64,000 bases of DNA from assembly GCA_963775335.1 (NCBI GenBank), contig CAVZIJ010000003.1, positions 1,612,001 to 1,676,000 of the forward strand. The letters run 5' to 3'. The DNA is from CAVQCX01 sp963775335 (GTDB lineage Bacteria; Pseudomonadota; Gammaproteobacteria; Chromatiales; Chromatiaceae). The position numbers were made by a program, and so were the translations under genes. Of this stretch, positions 18,741 through 27,485 are shown in pieces; position 1 is the stretch's first letter, and every line of letters starts with the position of its first letter. The notes beneath the pieces are model-generated. The model ran no database searches. It saw only the letters and a list, made by a program, of their open reading frames with translations, and was not told where the DNA came from.

Positions 18741-20336
18741 TTGCAAAAAACCGGAGCGCCTGAGGTGCTACTAAGCAGCGGCACCTAAGGCGTCGAGGAA
18801 ATGCAACAGATCGTTCTTAACGGCGTCGTTGAGGCTCATGGAGAGGGTCAGCTGCCCCTGGGGCCGGATCAGACGCCCAGCGCGCTGGATAATGTGATGA
18901 CGCAGGGTAGCGATGGAAGCGAAAGCCCACAGCGGGGCGCGTTTGGCGGTGGTGTTGCGCGCTGGGGGCTGGGCGCGCATCTGCAGCTCGCGGGCCAGGT
19001 TGTGGGCCATCAAGGCCGCGAGCAGATAGATCTGGTTGCCAACCCAGGTGCGGGTGGGCACGTAGGCCAAGGCGTTATCGGACTTGAGCTCGGCGAAGAT
19101 CCCCTCCTGGGCTCCGCGCCCGTTGTGGAAGGCGAGCACTTTGGCAGGGGTCAGGCGCTTGTTGGTGAGGATCGCCCTGAATTCGTAGCCATACTGGTAG
19201 GGCACGAACAGATCCAGCTGCACGGGCTCCTTGTGCTGGAGCTTCACGCGCTTTCGGAAAACGAGGAAGCGGTAGCGCCGCTGCCAAGACTTGGGCTTCC
19301 AGGACAGCTCAAAGCTGTCGCAGTCGGCGCTGGCGCGCTGCCAGCGCTGGCGTTGCTCGATCTGCTGCTTGAGCCCAGGCAGACGCTCAAACGGCACCGA
19401 GATGGTGTACTGCACGCCCGCGGTATCGAGCATTTGCACGATGGCGTCGCTGAAGAATGCCGCATCCATGCGGATCTCGATGCGCACCGGCCCAAGTGCG
19501 GCCCGCACCGCCTCGATGCAGGCACCGATAAACGCCTGAGCCCCGTTGGAATCGTGCACGTTACCGCTGCGGTGCAACACATCGAGCACCTGGGCGCTCT
19601 GAGCGACGGTGCAGAACAGCGGGTAGTAGCTGCGCTGGCCCTTCTTCTTGCGGTTGAAGCCCACCGCAGTGCCCTCGGCAGCGCGACCCGTGCCGATCAC
19701 CGAGCCATCGAAGTCCAGGGTGATGCTCGCCGGCGCGAGCACCACCAGGCGCTGCAGTACCAGTTCGCGCAGCAGCCGTTGCAGGGCGGCCACGCTCTTG
19801 GCATCGCAGCCAGCCAAGGCGCGGCTGACGGTGGCCACATCAGGCAGGCGCTTGAGCCCAACCACGCGCTTGACCAGAGGGTCGTCGCAATAGTAGCGCA
19901 GCTCCCGAAGCTGGCGATAGCCGAGCAGAAAGTGGATGATCAGCACCAGCACGATGCGGGCATGGCCGAAGATGGGGCTGAGATTGAGGTGGCGGAAGCA
20001 GCGGCGCAGTTGCTCGCGAAGATCGAGCAGCGCAAACAGCTGCTGGAAGACGATCAGCCCGGAGAAGGAGGTCAGCTGCTGCTCCTCGAAACGCAGTGCT
20101 GGCAGCCGGTGGGATTTATCAACGGTCTCAGTCCTGCTAAACTTCATGGTAAGCGGTCTCCGTTCTTTGGTGAATTGTTTTGGTCAGCACCTACAATTCT
20201 ACCAAAAAATGGCAGACCGCTTCTGCATTTGAGGGCTTTTCCAAAGAGAAGAAAATTCCAAAAACGCTTGTCGCAGGACTTCACCGCCGGTGAACTGCGC
20301 CAGCAGCCCAGAATACAAACAGAACCTTGGTTTTTA
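18741..20336 (-). mobile_element. IS1380-like insertion sequence
   Basis: Flanked by a 5-base direct duplication CAGCG (18736-18740 and 20337-20341). Ends TTGCAAAAAACC and GGTTTTTA form an imperfect inverted repeat. Removing the element restores the LysR frame, which supports these ends. One transposase gene lies inside on the minus strand. Confidence 0.75.
18771..20147 (-). CDS. IS1380 family transposase
   Basis: 458 residues, the usual length. Family features: FSGLIVFQQLFALLDLREQL at the start, TLDFDGSVIGTGRAAEGTAVGFN (first catalytic Asp), RIEIRMDAAFFSDAIV (second Asp) and GRGAQEGIFAELKSDNALAYVP (catalytic Glu). The frame is intact, so it may be active. Confidence 0.93.
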   Translation of the reverse strand: MKFSRTETVDKSHRLPALRFEEQQLTSFSGLIVFQQLFALLDLREQLRRCFRHLNLSPIFGHARIVLVLIIHFLLGYRQLRELRYYCDDPLVKRVVGLKRLPDVATVSRALAGCDAKSVAALQRLLRELVLQRLVVLAPASITLDFDGSVIGTGRAAEGTAVGFNRKKKGQRSYYPLFCTVAQSAQVLDVLHRSGNVHDSNGAQAFIGACIEAVRAALGPVRIEIRMDAAFFSDAIVQMLDTAGVQYTISVPFERLPGLKQQIEQRQRWQRASADCDSFELSWKPKSWQRRYRFLVFRKRVKLQHKEPVQLDLFVPYQYGYEFRAILTNKRLTPAKVLAFHNGRGAQEGIFAELKSDNALAYVPTRTWVGNQIYLLAALMAHNLARELQMRAQPPARNTTAKRAPLWAFASIATLRHHIIQRAGRLIRPQGQLTLSMSLNDAVKNDLLHFLDALGAAA

Positions 20337-20399
20337 CAGCGTGCGAAGCGCTAAACGGCGAAGATTTATGCAACTGGAGGGGGAACAAGGGCGAACCTG

Positions 20400-20690
20400 A
20401 CGCGATCGCTTCAGAGAGTCTTCACGGGCGAGCTCCGCAAGCGGGCGCCAATGCTCCGGATGCCCCAGGAGCTCGGCCCGATACCGCCGTCGAAACTCCG
20501 GCCAGCGCTCGGGGTCATGGCTGTACCAACGGCGCAGCACGTCGCTCGCCCCCAACTCCCTGGCCCACATGTCCAGTTTCATGGCATCCTTGCGCACGCC
20601 CCGCGGCCACAGGCGCTCCACCAGCACACGGCGACCGTCTTCCGGCGCCGGGGACTCGTACACCCGTTTGATCTCGATCTTCGGAGTCAT
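20400..20690 (-). pseudogene. DUF488 family protein, C-terminus lost
   Basis: Reads MTPKIEIKRVYESPAPEDGR, then VLVERLWPRGVRKD, LRRWYSHDPERWPEFRRRY and HWRPLAELAREDSLKRS, the first three quarters of a DUF488 protein. The usual end (LLYAAKDEEHN-type) is replaced by unrelated sequence running into the LysR remnant. Function of the family is unclear. Confidence 0.75.
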
Positions 20691-20828
20691 GGAGAGCGCC
20701 CGGTTAGCCGGCGCCGGCCATCCTCCGTGGTCGAATCCGGATCGTAATATACGCCGCCAGGGAAACGCCGAAGCCGAGCATCCAAGAGATATGAGCCGGG
20801 GATCTTCTATGGATAATAACGATATTAA

Positions 20829-20859
20829 TTGACTATATTATCGTAATTTGAGATATAAC
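20829..20859 (+). promoter_or_regulatory. Candidate promoter
   Basis: TTGACT (20829-20834) and TATAAC (20854-20859) with a 19-base spacer, in an AT-rich block, about 90 bases upstream of a small gene at 20952. The spacer is longer than ideal. Confidence 0.35.
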
Positions 20860-20951
20860 GCCGGGCGAGGGCGTATCTCGGCGTCGCCCTAACCTCAGGG
20901 CGGATAGATACGGACCAGCGGACGAGTCGGCCCAAGTTCCCGGAGATCACC

Positions 20952-21173
20952 ATGTCTGACGAGCTCCAGTTTGCTGAAACGGTACGAAACGCCTGCCTCG
21001 ATGCGGCCTTGGAGGCATACGAGCGCGCGGGACTCAGCGGCTTATGCGGCGAAGGGCGCTGGGAGCTCGCCGTACAGGCCATCAGCCGCCTGGATGTGCG
21101 CGCTCTGGTCAAGAAGGCCAAGGAAGCAGGATATAGATGCGGCCAAGCTGGCGCTGAGACAGCTTCTGAATGA
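20952..21173 (+). CDS. Small conserved-looking protein, C-terminus fused to HigB remnant
   Basis: 73 residues: MSDELQFAETVRNACLDAAL, then AYERAGLSGLCGEGRWELAVQAI and RLDVRALVK, a compact helical protein I have seen annotated as acetyltransferase without good reason. From about 21124 the DNA is the 3' end of the higB gene read in another frame, so the last 17 residues are foreign. Possibly non-functional. Confidence 0.45.
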   Translation: MSDELQFAETVRNACLDAALEAYERAGLSGLCGEGRWELAVQAISRLDVRALVKKAKEAGYRCGQAGAETASE

Positions 21174-21462
21174 GGTGTAATGATGCCCGAACAAGATCGA
21201 TTTGCCCGTGTATGGGATGCCCTCGAGGACGACCCGGTACGCGTGCAGAATCTCAAACCGCGGGCCGCTTTGATGATCGAAATCGCCGAGCGGATCAAAG
21301 ACGAAGGGCTGACGCAAACACAGGCCGCCGAGGTACTGAACATTACCCCGCCCCGGGGCCAGTGCCCTGCTGAAGGGGAAGATCAACGCCTGCCGGCTCG
21401 ACAGCCTGGTGGATATGGCGCATCGATTGGGACTCCATGTCTCGATCAGCGTAGCGGCATAG
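21124..21462 (+). pseudogene. HigBA remnant 1 (higB tail plus frameshifted higA)
   Basis: Bases 21124-21179 match the last 55 bases of higB at 48655-48709. From 21180 the higA reading begins MMPEQDRFARVWDALEDDPVR and follows the intact copy to QAAEVLNIT. An extra base in the CCCCGGGG run near 21355 then shifts the frame. In the other frame it ends LDSLVDMAHRLGLHVSISVAA. Clearly a decayed duplicate. Confidence 0.85.
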
Positions 21463-21551
21463 GCATCACCTGACAGGATCACCGACGGCGCAACACGCCG
21501 CACGAAGGCGCTAAGCATCTCTGTAAGGCTAAATTAAGCGTCATTCAATTC

Positions 21552-21770
21552 CTACCCCTGTTTCCGAAATACCATCCAAAGAATTGCCCTCCCCCGACCC
21601 ATTCCGACATAGTGGCTCACGCTAGATCGTCCCTCCCGCGTCGGCTTCGGCAAGTCCACCAGGATGACCGCTTCATTCTCCAGACCCTTGAAGTTAGCAA
21701 TCTCGGCGAAACTAATGCCAGCCGGCGGGAAGTTCTTCAGCGAAAACTCGTCCAACACGGAGACAGCCAT
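21552..21770 (-). pseudogene. C-terminal fragment of a UvrD-like helicase
   Basis: 72 residues including ISFAEIANFKGLENEAVILVDL and SHYVGMGRGRAILWMVFR, the last motifs (V-VI) of a superfamily 1 helicase, with the usual MSRAR changed to MGRGR. The rest of the gene is missing. Confidence 0.6.
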
Positions 21771-21817
21771 GCGCAGCTTGTCAGGAAGCTTGCCTACCCG
21801 AAGGCGCCGGCCTCGCT

Positions 21818-21847
21818 ATTAACAAATAAACGCGTTTGTGTTAATAC
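21818..21847 (+). promoter_or_regulatory. Fic gene promoter overlapped by a nested palindromic operator
   Basis: -35 TTAACA (21819-21824), 17-base spacer, -10 TAATAC (21842-21847). The spacer is filled by two nested inverted repeats: ATTAACA (21818-21824)/TGTTAAT (21839-21845) and the perfect palindrome AAACGCGTTT (21828-21837). A dimer bound here would block RNA polymerase. The downstream Fic protein carries its own winged helix, so self-repression is likely. Confidence 0.6.
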
Positions 21848-21883
21848 TGTAAAGGCTTATTCACGCTTGCGAGAACAGCCCTC

Positions 21884-23047
21884 ATGAAGCGCGGGCCCAC
21901 TGGCCGGTACGAGAGCACCACTACCGCGGGGGAGGCGGTGCACGCCTTTGTGCCTGTAGCGCTGCCCCCGGAACCTCCCCTAGACCTGGGTGGTCAGCGC
22001 CAGCTTCTGCTGGAGCGGGCGTTGCTCGCGTGCGGCCGGCTGGATGGCGTGACGGCCTTGCTGCCGGACCCCAATCTGTTCCTCTACGCCTACGTGCGCC
22101 GGGAGGCGGTGCTCTCCAGCCAGATCGAGGGCACCCAGTCGTCACTATCCGACTTGTTGCTCTTCGAATTGGAAGAGGCCCCGGGGGTACCGTTCGACGA
22201 CGTGGTCGAGGTTTCCAACTACGTCGCCGCGCTGGAGCACGGATTGGCCCGGTTGCGCGGCGGCTTTCCGCTCTGCAATCGCCTGCTCCGCGAGGTGCAT
22301 GAACAGTTGCTTGCCCATGGACGCAGTGCCGACGAGCAACCGGGCGAGCTCCGCAGCACCCAGAACTGGATCGGTGGCACCCGTCCTGGCAATGCCCAGT
22401 TCGTTCCGCCTCCGCCGCATCGGCTGGCGGATTGCATGACCGGGCTTGAGCGCTTCACTCATGCCACAGACGACGGGTTGCCGGCCCTCGTTCGGGCAGG
22501 ACTGGCCCATGTCCAGTTCGAGACCATCCATCCTTTCCTGGACGGCAACGGCCGCGTCGGGCGCTTGCTTATCGTGCTGATGCTGTTCGATTCCGGGATA
22601 CTCGCCCAGCCGCTGCTGTATCTGAGCCTGTATTTCAAGCGGTACCGCGCCGAGTATTACCGCCTTCTCGATGCCGTGCGCCGGGAGGGCGACTGGGAGG
22701 CCTGGATCGATTTCTTTCTCGAAGGGGTGGCGGACACAGGCCAGTCCGCTGTGGACAGTGCGCACCGGCTGCTGCAGCTGTTCCGCGACGACGCTGCTCG
22801 GCTGCAGGAACTGGGTCGTGGGGCGCCCAATGCCCTACGCGTGTTCGACGCCTTCCGCGACCGGCCACTCGCGACCATCAACGCGATTGCGAAGCACACC
22901 GGAGCAAGTTTTCCGACCGTTTCGCGCGCGATCGAAGCCCTCGAGCGACTCGGGATCGTGCGCGAGATCACCGGCCGAAAGCGTGAGCGCGTGTTCGCCT
23001 ATGCGCGGTATGTCGAGATCCTCAACGAGGGCACGGAGCCGTTGTGA
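21884..23047 (+). CDS. Fic-family AMP transferase with C-terminal winged helix
   Basis: 387 residues. Fic enzymes add AMP to target proteins. Fic motif HPFLDGNGRVGR (the catalytic His and ATP-binding loop) is complete. The inhibitory motif SSQIEGTQSS (S-x-x-x-E-G) is N-terminal, so this is a self-inhibited class II enzyme. The C-terminal winged helix IAKHTGASFPTVSRAIEALERLGIVREIT probably binds DNA. It ends just before a bidirectional terminator. Related to SoFic-like proteins; the target is unknown. Confidence 0.93.
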   Translation: MKRGPTGRYESTTTAGEAVHAFVPVALPPEPPLDLGGQRQLLLERALLACGRLDGVTALLPDPNLFLYAYVRREAVLSSQIEGTQSSLSDLLLFELEEAPGVPFDDVVEVSNYVAALEHGLARLRGGFPLCNRLLREVHEQLLAHGRSADEQPGELRSTQNWIGGTRPGNAQFVPPPPHRLADCMTGLERFTHATDDGLPALVRAGLAHVQFETIHPFLDGNGRVGRLLIVLMLFDSGILAQPLLYLSLYFKRYRAEYYRLLDAVRREGDWEAWIDFFLEGVADTGQSAVDSAHRLLQLFRDDAARLQELGRGAPNALRVFDAFRDRPLATINAIAKHTGASFPTVSRAIEALERLGIVREITGRKRERVFAYARYVEILNEGTEPL

Positions 23048-23105
23048 GGACGGACACGTCGAGCCGCACGAGGGCTCTCATCCCTCCCTCTCCGCCTGAC
23101 GAGCA

Positions 23106-23137
23106 CAAAAAAGGGCCCCGGCTGGGGCCCTTTTTTG
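23106..23137 (+). terminator. Strong bidirectional Rho-independent terminator
   Basis: Perfect 14-bp stem CAAAAAAGGGCCCC (23106-23119) / GGGGCCCTTTTTTG (23124-23137) with GGCT loop, flanked by A and T tracts so that it works both ways. It ends the fic transcript and lies 5 bases before repeat R1. Confidence 0.92.
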
Positions 23138-23141
23138 TTGC

Positions 23142-23285
23142 TGGCGGAGAGGGAGAGATTACTCCGGGCTTCCTGCCCTCCGCCCTTCGGGCCGCGCTGC
23201 GCGCGTTCAGAATCGCTCCCGGCGATCCGGTAGAACCTTCGGTGTTTCCTTTTAGATCCATGAGTTACGCATGCGTCGTGTCCAG
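23142..23285 (+). repeat. tRNA-Ser-like att repeat R1 (interrupted)
   Basis: TGGCGGAGAGGGAGAGATT (23142-23160) matches the complement of the tRNA-Ser 3' end up to the T-loop. After a 72-base insert the site resumes with GAACCTTCGGTGTTTCC and ends GCGTCGTGTCCAG (to 23285). The same tail occurs in R2, R4 and R5. It stands 148 bases before the DUF1778/GNAT operon. Confidence 0.6.
23161..23232 (+). repeat. Diverged T-loop palindromic repeat inside R1
   Basis: 72 bases sitting between ATT and GAACC of R1, at the T-loop position. Related to the 75-base element at 36707 and 51821 (shared CCGCCCT.CGGGC, GCGCTGCGCG and CGGGC/CGGCG hairpins) but clearly diverged, so it was not copied recently with them. 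Confidence 0.5.
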
Positions 23286-23433
23286 ATAAGGTCGACCGCG
23301 CGCCGGTACCCGGTCTGCATCGACAACGACCGAGGTTGACAAGCCCGAAGGGCGCCAGCTGACCGTTCTTGACGCGAGGCGCCGTTTCGACGTACAAATT
23401 CCAGCATCGCGCAAACCCTGGTGGACCTGCGAC

Positions 23434-23718
23434 ATGACTGGCACCGCAGCAGAGAACGAGCGAATTAACCTGCGACTGAAACAAAGCGCCAAGACGCTCA
23501 TCGAGCGGGCGGCGACCTTCGAGGGCAAGACGGTCAGCAGCTTCATTTTGTCCAGCGCCCTGGCCAGTGCCGAAAAGACTATCCAGGAACATGAATCCAT
23601 CAACCTGAACGAGCAGGATGCGCAGCGGTTTTTCGATGCACTGGCCAAACCGACCCGGTTCAACAAAGAGCTCGCCGAAGCGTTGCTGGAGCACGACCGC
23701 CGCGTCGAGTCCAAATGA
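23434..23718 (+). CDS. DUF1778 antitoxin (TacA-like)
   Basis: 94 residues. RHH N-terminus NERINLRLKQSAKTLIERAATFEGKTVSSFILSSAL and the toxin-neutralising tail INLNEQDAQRFFDALAKP. Overlaps the GNAT gene by 4 bases (ATGA). A possible promoter is TTGACG near 23370 with TACAAA about 18 bases on. Confidence 0.92.
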   Translation: MTGTAAENERINLRLKQSAKTLIERAATFEGKTVSSFILSSALASAEKTIQEHESINLNEQDAQRFFDALAKPTRFNKELAEALLEHDRRVESK

Positions 23719-24215
23719 GTGCGGAGAGCGGGCTCATCATCGAGCCGCTCAGCCGCCACCACAACAGGAACGCTTTTTGCTGCGGTATCGAATCGCTTGA
23801 CGCTTACCTTAGACGCCAGGCCACCCAGGATGTGAAGCGGCGGATCAGCCGCGTGTTCATCGCCCGCTACCCCGAGGACCCCGCGAGGATCGTCGGCTAT
23901 TACACACTCAGCAGCCTTTCCATTGATTTGCCAGCTTTGCCTGACCAAGCCGCCAAGAAGCTGCCCAGGCATCCCATACCTGCTGCCCTGACTGGCTGGT
24001 TGGCCGTAGATGCTTCCGCGCGGAGCAAGGGAATCGGCAAGATGCTCCTGTCCAACACCATAAGGCGGACCTTGGCGGTGAGCGACGATATCGCGATCTA
24101 CGCGTTGGTCGTGGATGCCATCAACAAAGACGCCGAGTCCTTCTATCTGCGTTATGGGTTCTCCCGTCTCGCTTACAGCAGCAGTTGGTTGTTCCTACCA
24201 CTGACTCGCTGCTGA
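23715..24215 (+). CDS. GNAT acetyltransferase toxin (TacT-like)
   Basis: 166 residues. TacT-type toxins acetylate the amino acid of charged tRNA and stop translation. Seen: IIEPLSRHHNRNAFCCGIESLDAYLRRQATQD (family start), acetyl-CoA loop SARSKGIGKMLL and catalytic-region AESFYLRYGFSRL with the conserved Tyr. Cotranscribed with its DUF1778 antitoxin. Confidence 0.92.
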   Translation: MSAESGLIIEPLSRHHNRNAFCCGIESLDAYLRRQATQDVKRRISRVFIARYPEDPARIVGYYTLSSLSIDLPALPDQAAKKLPRHPIPAALTGWLAVDASARSKGIGKMLLSNTIRRTLAVSDDIAIYALVVDAINKDAESFYLRYGFSRLAYSSSWLFLPLTRC

Positions 24216-24262
24216 GTGAGGTGTGACGACGCGCAAGCAAGATCGATTCGCCAGTGTATGGG
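24203..24262 (+). pseudogene. HigBA remnant 2
   Basis: About 60 bases matching the higB end and first codons of higA at 48695-48752 (GAGGTGTGACGACGC, then CAAGATCGATTCGCCAGTG). It joins directly to a sequence that in the intact locus follows higA (near 48993), so the body of higA was deleted. Confidence 0.65.
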
Positions 24263-24263
24263 G

Positions 24264-24460
24264 CGCTTGTGACGGGCAGCTTCCGCTGTCCGACCGGCTT
24301 TTCTCGCGTTCCTTGCGCTCAGGCTCCGACTCCGCCAGCGCGGCGTTGCGCATGCCACGGGCCCTGTTGCTGTACCAGCCGTAATACCGAACCAGGTGCT
24401 CACCCCTGTCTGGCACATGCTGCAAGAGCATCTCGAGCCACTTGGCCCCGGGCATGATCT
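24264..24460 (-). pseudogene. IS91 family transposase fragment
   Basis: Minus-strand reading MPGAKWLEMLLQHVPDRGEH, then LVRYYGWYSNRARGMR, the segment before the C-terminus of IS91-type Y2 transposases. Neither end of the gene is present. Confidence 0.7.
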
Positions 24461-24651
24461 GAAAGAATCGCCTGGAGCGAATCTTCGCGCCAGCCTCCAG
24501 GGATGGAGGCGAGTCTCAGGGATGAGACGAGCAAAGTTCCGCTTGAGCGTTGCGTACAGCTTGGACCGATACCCGATCCCGGCGGAGACACCGCCGCCGC
24601 AGGGGGCGGAAGCGACCGCCGTCTACGACCACCGTCTACAAGCGTCGGCGG

Positions 24652-24957
24652 GCGATCGAGATGGCCGGCGGCGAGGCCCAGGCGAAGCATATCTGGGATC
24701 TGCTCATGCAGAGACTACCCCAGGACCTGCAAGACCTGGAGCAGGCCCGGAGCCAGGGCGACCGGGAGCAGCTGCGCCGCGTGGTCCATTCGCTGAGGGG
24801 AAGTGCCACCTATTGCGCCACCCCGGACCTGCTCGAAACCGCCTGCGCCCTAGACCAGGCCGCAGCCCAGGGAGAGAACGGTCTCGAGCAGACGGTTCCT
24901 GGAACGAAGCTTCGATCGCTGGAGGATCGCTCAGATAGGAAGACCCAGACCCTGTAA
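24652..24957 (+). pseudogene. HPt domain fragment of a hybrid sensor kinase
   Basis: Reads HIWDLLMQRLPQDLQDLEQA, then QLRRVVHSLRGSATYCATPDLLETACALDQA, the histidine phosphotransfer domain at the end of BarA-like hybrid kinases, with the phosphorylated His in VVHSLRG. Kinase and receiver domains are gone and the last residues look unrelated. Confidence 0.6.
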
Positions 24958-25300
24958 ACGCATTCTGAAGGACTCCTATCGACCCTACGCGGCGATGCGA
25001 GTCGCGCATTTGGGTGCCGGCAGGGGAGCCTGCCCTCAACGGGCACGGCAGCGTTCGCGCAGCTCGGCCGAAACCCCCGAACGCAACCCCCAGCCACCGT
25101 CCTTGGGTCGGCCCAGCCAGCCTCCGGAGATCAAATCCGCCCCGCGGACCGGCCCCTGCCGAACTTCCTTCGAACGTTGACCGCTGTCCGCCCCAGGACT
25201 ACCCTTGCTCGACGCTAGATGCGGTTGAATTCCCTGTCCATTATCCATCCTTATAAGGAGCTCAAGTCCCGTTGCCACCCCCGTCCCAAGGAGAACCATC
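24958..25300. other. Intergenic stretch
   Basis: 343 bases between the HPt fragment and the SRPBCC gene. No gene, RNA or clear promoter seen. Confidence 0.4.
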
Positions 25301-25747
25301 ATGTCCACCGGCAGCGTGCGCCTGCACCGCGTGCTGCGCGCCAAACCCGATAAGGTGTACCGAGCCTTCGTCGAGCCCGACGCCCTCGCCCGCTGGATTC
25401 CGCCCAACGGCTTCACCTGTCGCGTCGACAAACTCGATGCCCGCGTCGACGGGACCTTCCACATGGCCTTTCACAATTTCGGCACCGGCAAGGGCCATTC
25501 CTTCGGCGGCCGCTATCTCGAACTCGTGCCCGGCGAACGCCTCCGATATACGGACCGGTTCGACGACACGCAACTGCCGGGGGAGATGGTGACCACGGTC
25601 AACCTGCGCGCCGTTTCCTGCGGCACCGAGCTCAATGTGGTGCAAGAAGGCATCCCCCAGGCAATTCCGGTAGAGATGTGCTACCTCGGCTGGCAGGAAT
25701 CGCTCGAGCATCTGGCCCGGCTGGTCGAACCCGAGATTCCCGACTGA
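25301..25747 (+). CDS. SRPBCC/AHSA1-like protein
   Basis: 148 residues. START-like ligand-binding fold of the AHSA1 group: VRLHRVLRAKPDKVYRAFVEPDALARWIPPNGF at the start, GGRYLELVPGERLRYTDRF in the middle and CYLGWQESLEHLARLVEPE at the end. Ligand unknown. First of three genes with two VOC-type proteins, probably an operon, as often seen for small detoxification-like sets. ATG at 25301 follows CAAGGAGAACC. Confidence 0.9.
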   Translation: MSTGSVRLHRVLRAKPDKVYRAFVEPDALARWIPPNGFTCRVDKLDARVDGTFHMAFHNFGTGKGHSFGGRYLELVPGERLRYTDRFDDTQLPGEMVTTVNLRAVSCGTELNVVQEGIPQAIPVEMCYLGWQESLEHLARLVEPEIPD

Positions 25748-25775
25748 AAACCGCGATTTGCGAAAGGAGATCACC

Positions 25776-26171
25776 GTGGACGAAAGCACCGCCAAGAATC
25801 CCGTCGGCTGGTTCGAGATCTACGTGCAGGACATCGACCGCGCGAAATCCTTCTACCGGTCGGTGTTCGCGACGGAATTCACCCGGATCGAGAACCCCGG
25901 CCAGCCGCCGACCATGGAGTTGTGGGCCTTTCCCATGCAGGAGAATGCCATCGGCGTGACCGGTGCCCTGGTGAAGATGCCGGGCGCCGCCTCCGGCGGC
26001 AACAGCGTGATCGTGTACTTCATGTGCGCCGACTGCGCCGCGACGGCCGCCAAGGCCGAGCAAGCGGGCGGGCACATCCATATGCAGAAGGCATCCATCG
26101 GGCAGTACGGACATATCGCGCTCGTTACGGATACCGAGGGCAATATGATCGGCCTGCATTCGATGGCCTGA
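25776..26171 (+). CDS. VOC family protein
   Basis: 131 residues. Vicinal-oxygen-chelate fold: NPVGWFEIYVQDIDRAKSFYRSVF, and HIALVTDTEGNMIGLHS with the C-terminal Glu-type ligand region. The GTG at 25776 was chosen because AAAGGAG lies 5-12 bases upstream. It follows the SRPBCC gene by 28 bases. Glyoxalase or lyase-type role not determined. Confidence 0.88.
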   Translation: MDESTAKNPVGWFEIYVQDIDRAKSFYRSVFATEFTRIENPGQPPTMELWAFPMQENAIGVTGALVKMPGAASGGNSVIVYFMCADCAATAAKAEQAGGHIHMQKASIGQYGHIALVTDTEGNMIGLHSMA

Positions 26172-26200
26172 ACGTACCGCTCGACCCCTAGGAGACCACC

Positions 26201-26611
26201 ATGCCTGTGCAACCCTACCTGTTCTTCGACGGGCGGTGCGAGGAGGCGATCACGTTCTATATCCAGGCGCTCGGCGCCGAAGTCGAAATACTGATGCGCT
26301 ACAAGGAAGCGCCCGACCCACCGCCGCCCGGCACGCACGAAGGCTACGAGGACAAGGTCATGCACGCCAATATGCGCATCGGCGACAGCTCGGTACTGAT
26401 GTCCGACGACTGCATGGGCCATCCCCGCTTCGAGGGCTTCTCGCTCACACTGACGGCCGCGGATGCCGACGAAGCCGGTCGCAAGTTCGCGGCCCTGGGC
26501 GACGGCGGCACGGTCGCGATGCCCCTGGGCAAGACCTTCTTCTCGCCCGCCTTCGGGATGCTGACCGACCGTTTCGGCGTGCGCTGGATGGTGATCGTGC
26601 CAAGCACGTGA
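26201..26611 (+). CDS. PhnB-like VOC protein
   Basis: 136 residues. MPVQPYLFFDGRCEEAITFYIQALGAEVEIL is the PhnB/YjdN start; HANMRIGDSSVLMSDD and PAFGMLTDRFGVRWMVI complete the fold. The last gene of the three-gene set, 29 bases after the VOC gene. PhnB-like proteins have no settled biochemical role. Confidence 0.9.
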   Translation: MPVQPYLFFDGRCEEAITFYIQALGAEVEILMRYKEAPDPPPPGTHEGYEDKVMHANMRIGDSSVLMSDDCMGHPRFEGFSLTLTAADADEAGRKFAALGDGGTVAMPLGKTFFSPAFGMLTDRFGVRWMVIVPST

Positions 26612-27485
26612 GCGTGGACGAGCATGGATACGGACCAACGTTCGCCGTCGGCCTGCGGGTAGACTCTACCCTAAAGTTGCATAAATTCCCGGCGCGACGA
26701 GCACTTCACCGGATGAAACACAGGACTTCATAGAGTACTGCGTCTGTTGCCAGAATCCACCGCTCGTATACTTCACTCGCCTTCGCTTTGACAGCAATCG
26801 ACCAGGCAATTACGCTGTGTCGATCCCCTTCGCCCACCCGGCTTATGCAACGCTGGGGTCAACCGTTCCTGAAAGACCGGTTTCGACCCAACTGAGACAA
26901 TCTCGGGGTGGCCAGAGGATTCTAAATATTTTCGCAGTTTCCCGTTCCTTCACCGCCGACCATCCTCCCGCTAAGGCTCTGTAATCCAACCGGAATCCGT
27001 TAAGATTATGTATAGTCACCGTTAAGGAAGCGTAAGCAAGTCCGGGCGATAACGGATATCGACGCAACCCTGGGCGACCTCTTTCAAACATTGGCTCGGA
27101 TATCGACCGGCCTTCGTAAGAATTTTCCTACAACCAAATCAGTATTCTCCTACTCCAGAACTTGATGTATGTCGTCTATATTCCGGCAGACGGCCCTAAC
27201 TCCCGCAAGCCATTTACCTGTACGCCGGTCCACCACTCTCCGTTGGTGGAGCGTTGACGACCAGGTATTCATCGGGCGGACAGGTGCCGAAACCTGCATC
27301 TCCCGCGGGCCCGCCGATTGCGGGATTGCATCGAGTGGATTTGGCCCGAGCGTGGTTATTAGCAGATTGTCGGACTTTGACACACAGCGCGCTCGAACGT
27401 GAATTTCATACTTTCCGGCGTCGCAACCTTATTGGCAATTCGGGCGTGGCGCAACGAAAAATGTTTACTTACAAAGGGTCCAGCG
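26612..27485. other. Long intergenic region upstream of the RTX gene
   Basis: About 870 bases, less GC-rich than the surroundings, with no convincing ORF on either strand. It may hold regulatory sequence for the surface protein gene; I cannot place a promoter. Confidence 0.4.

Noticed and set aside
18801..20354. 517-residue + strand ORF
   Set aside because: Antisense to the IS1380 transposase; no independent evidence.
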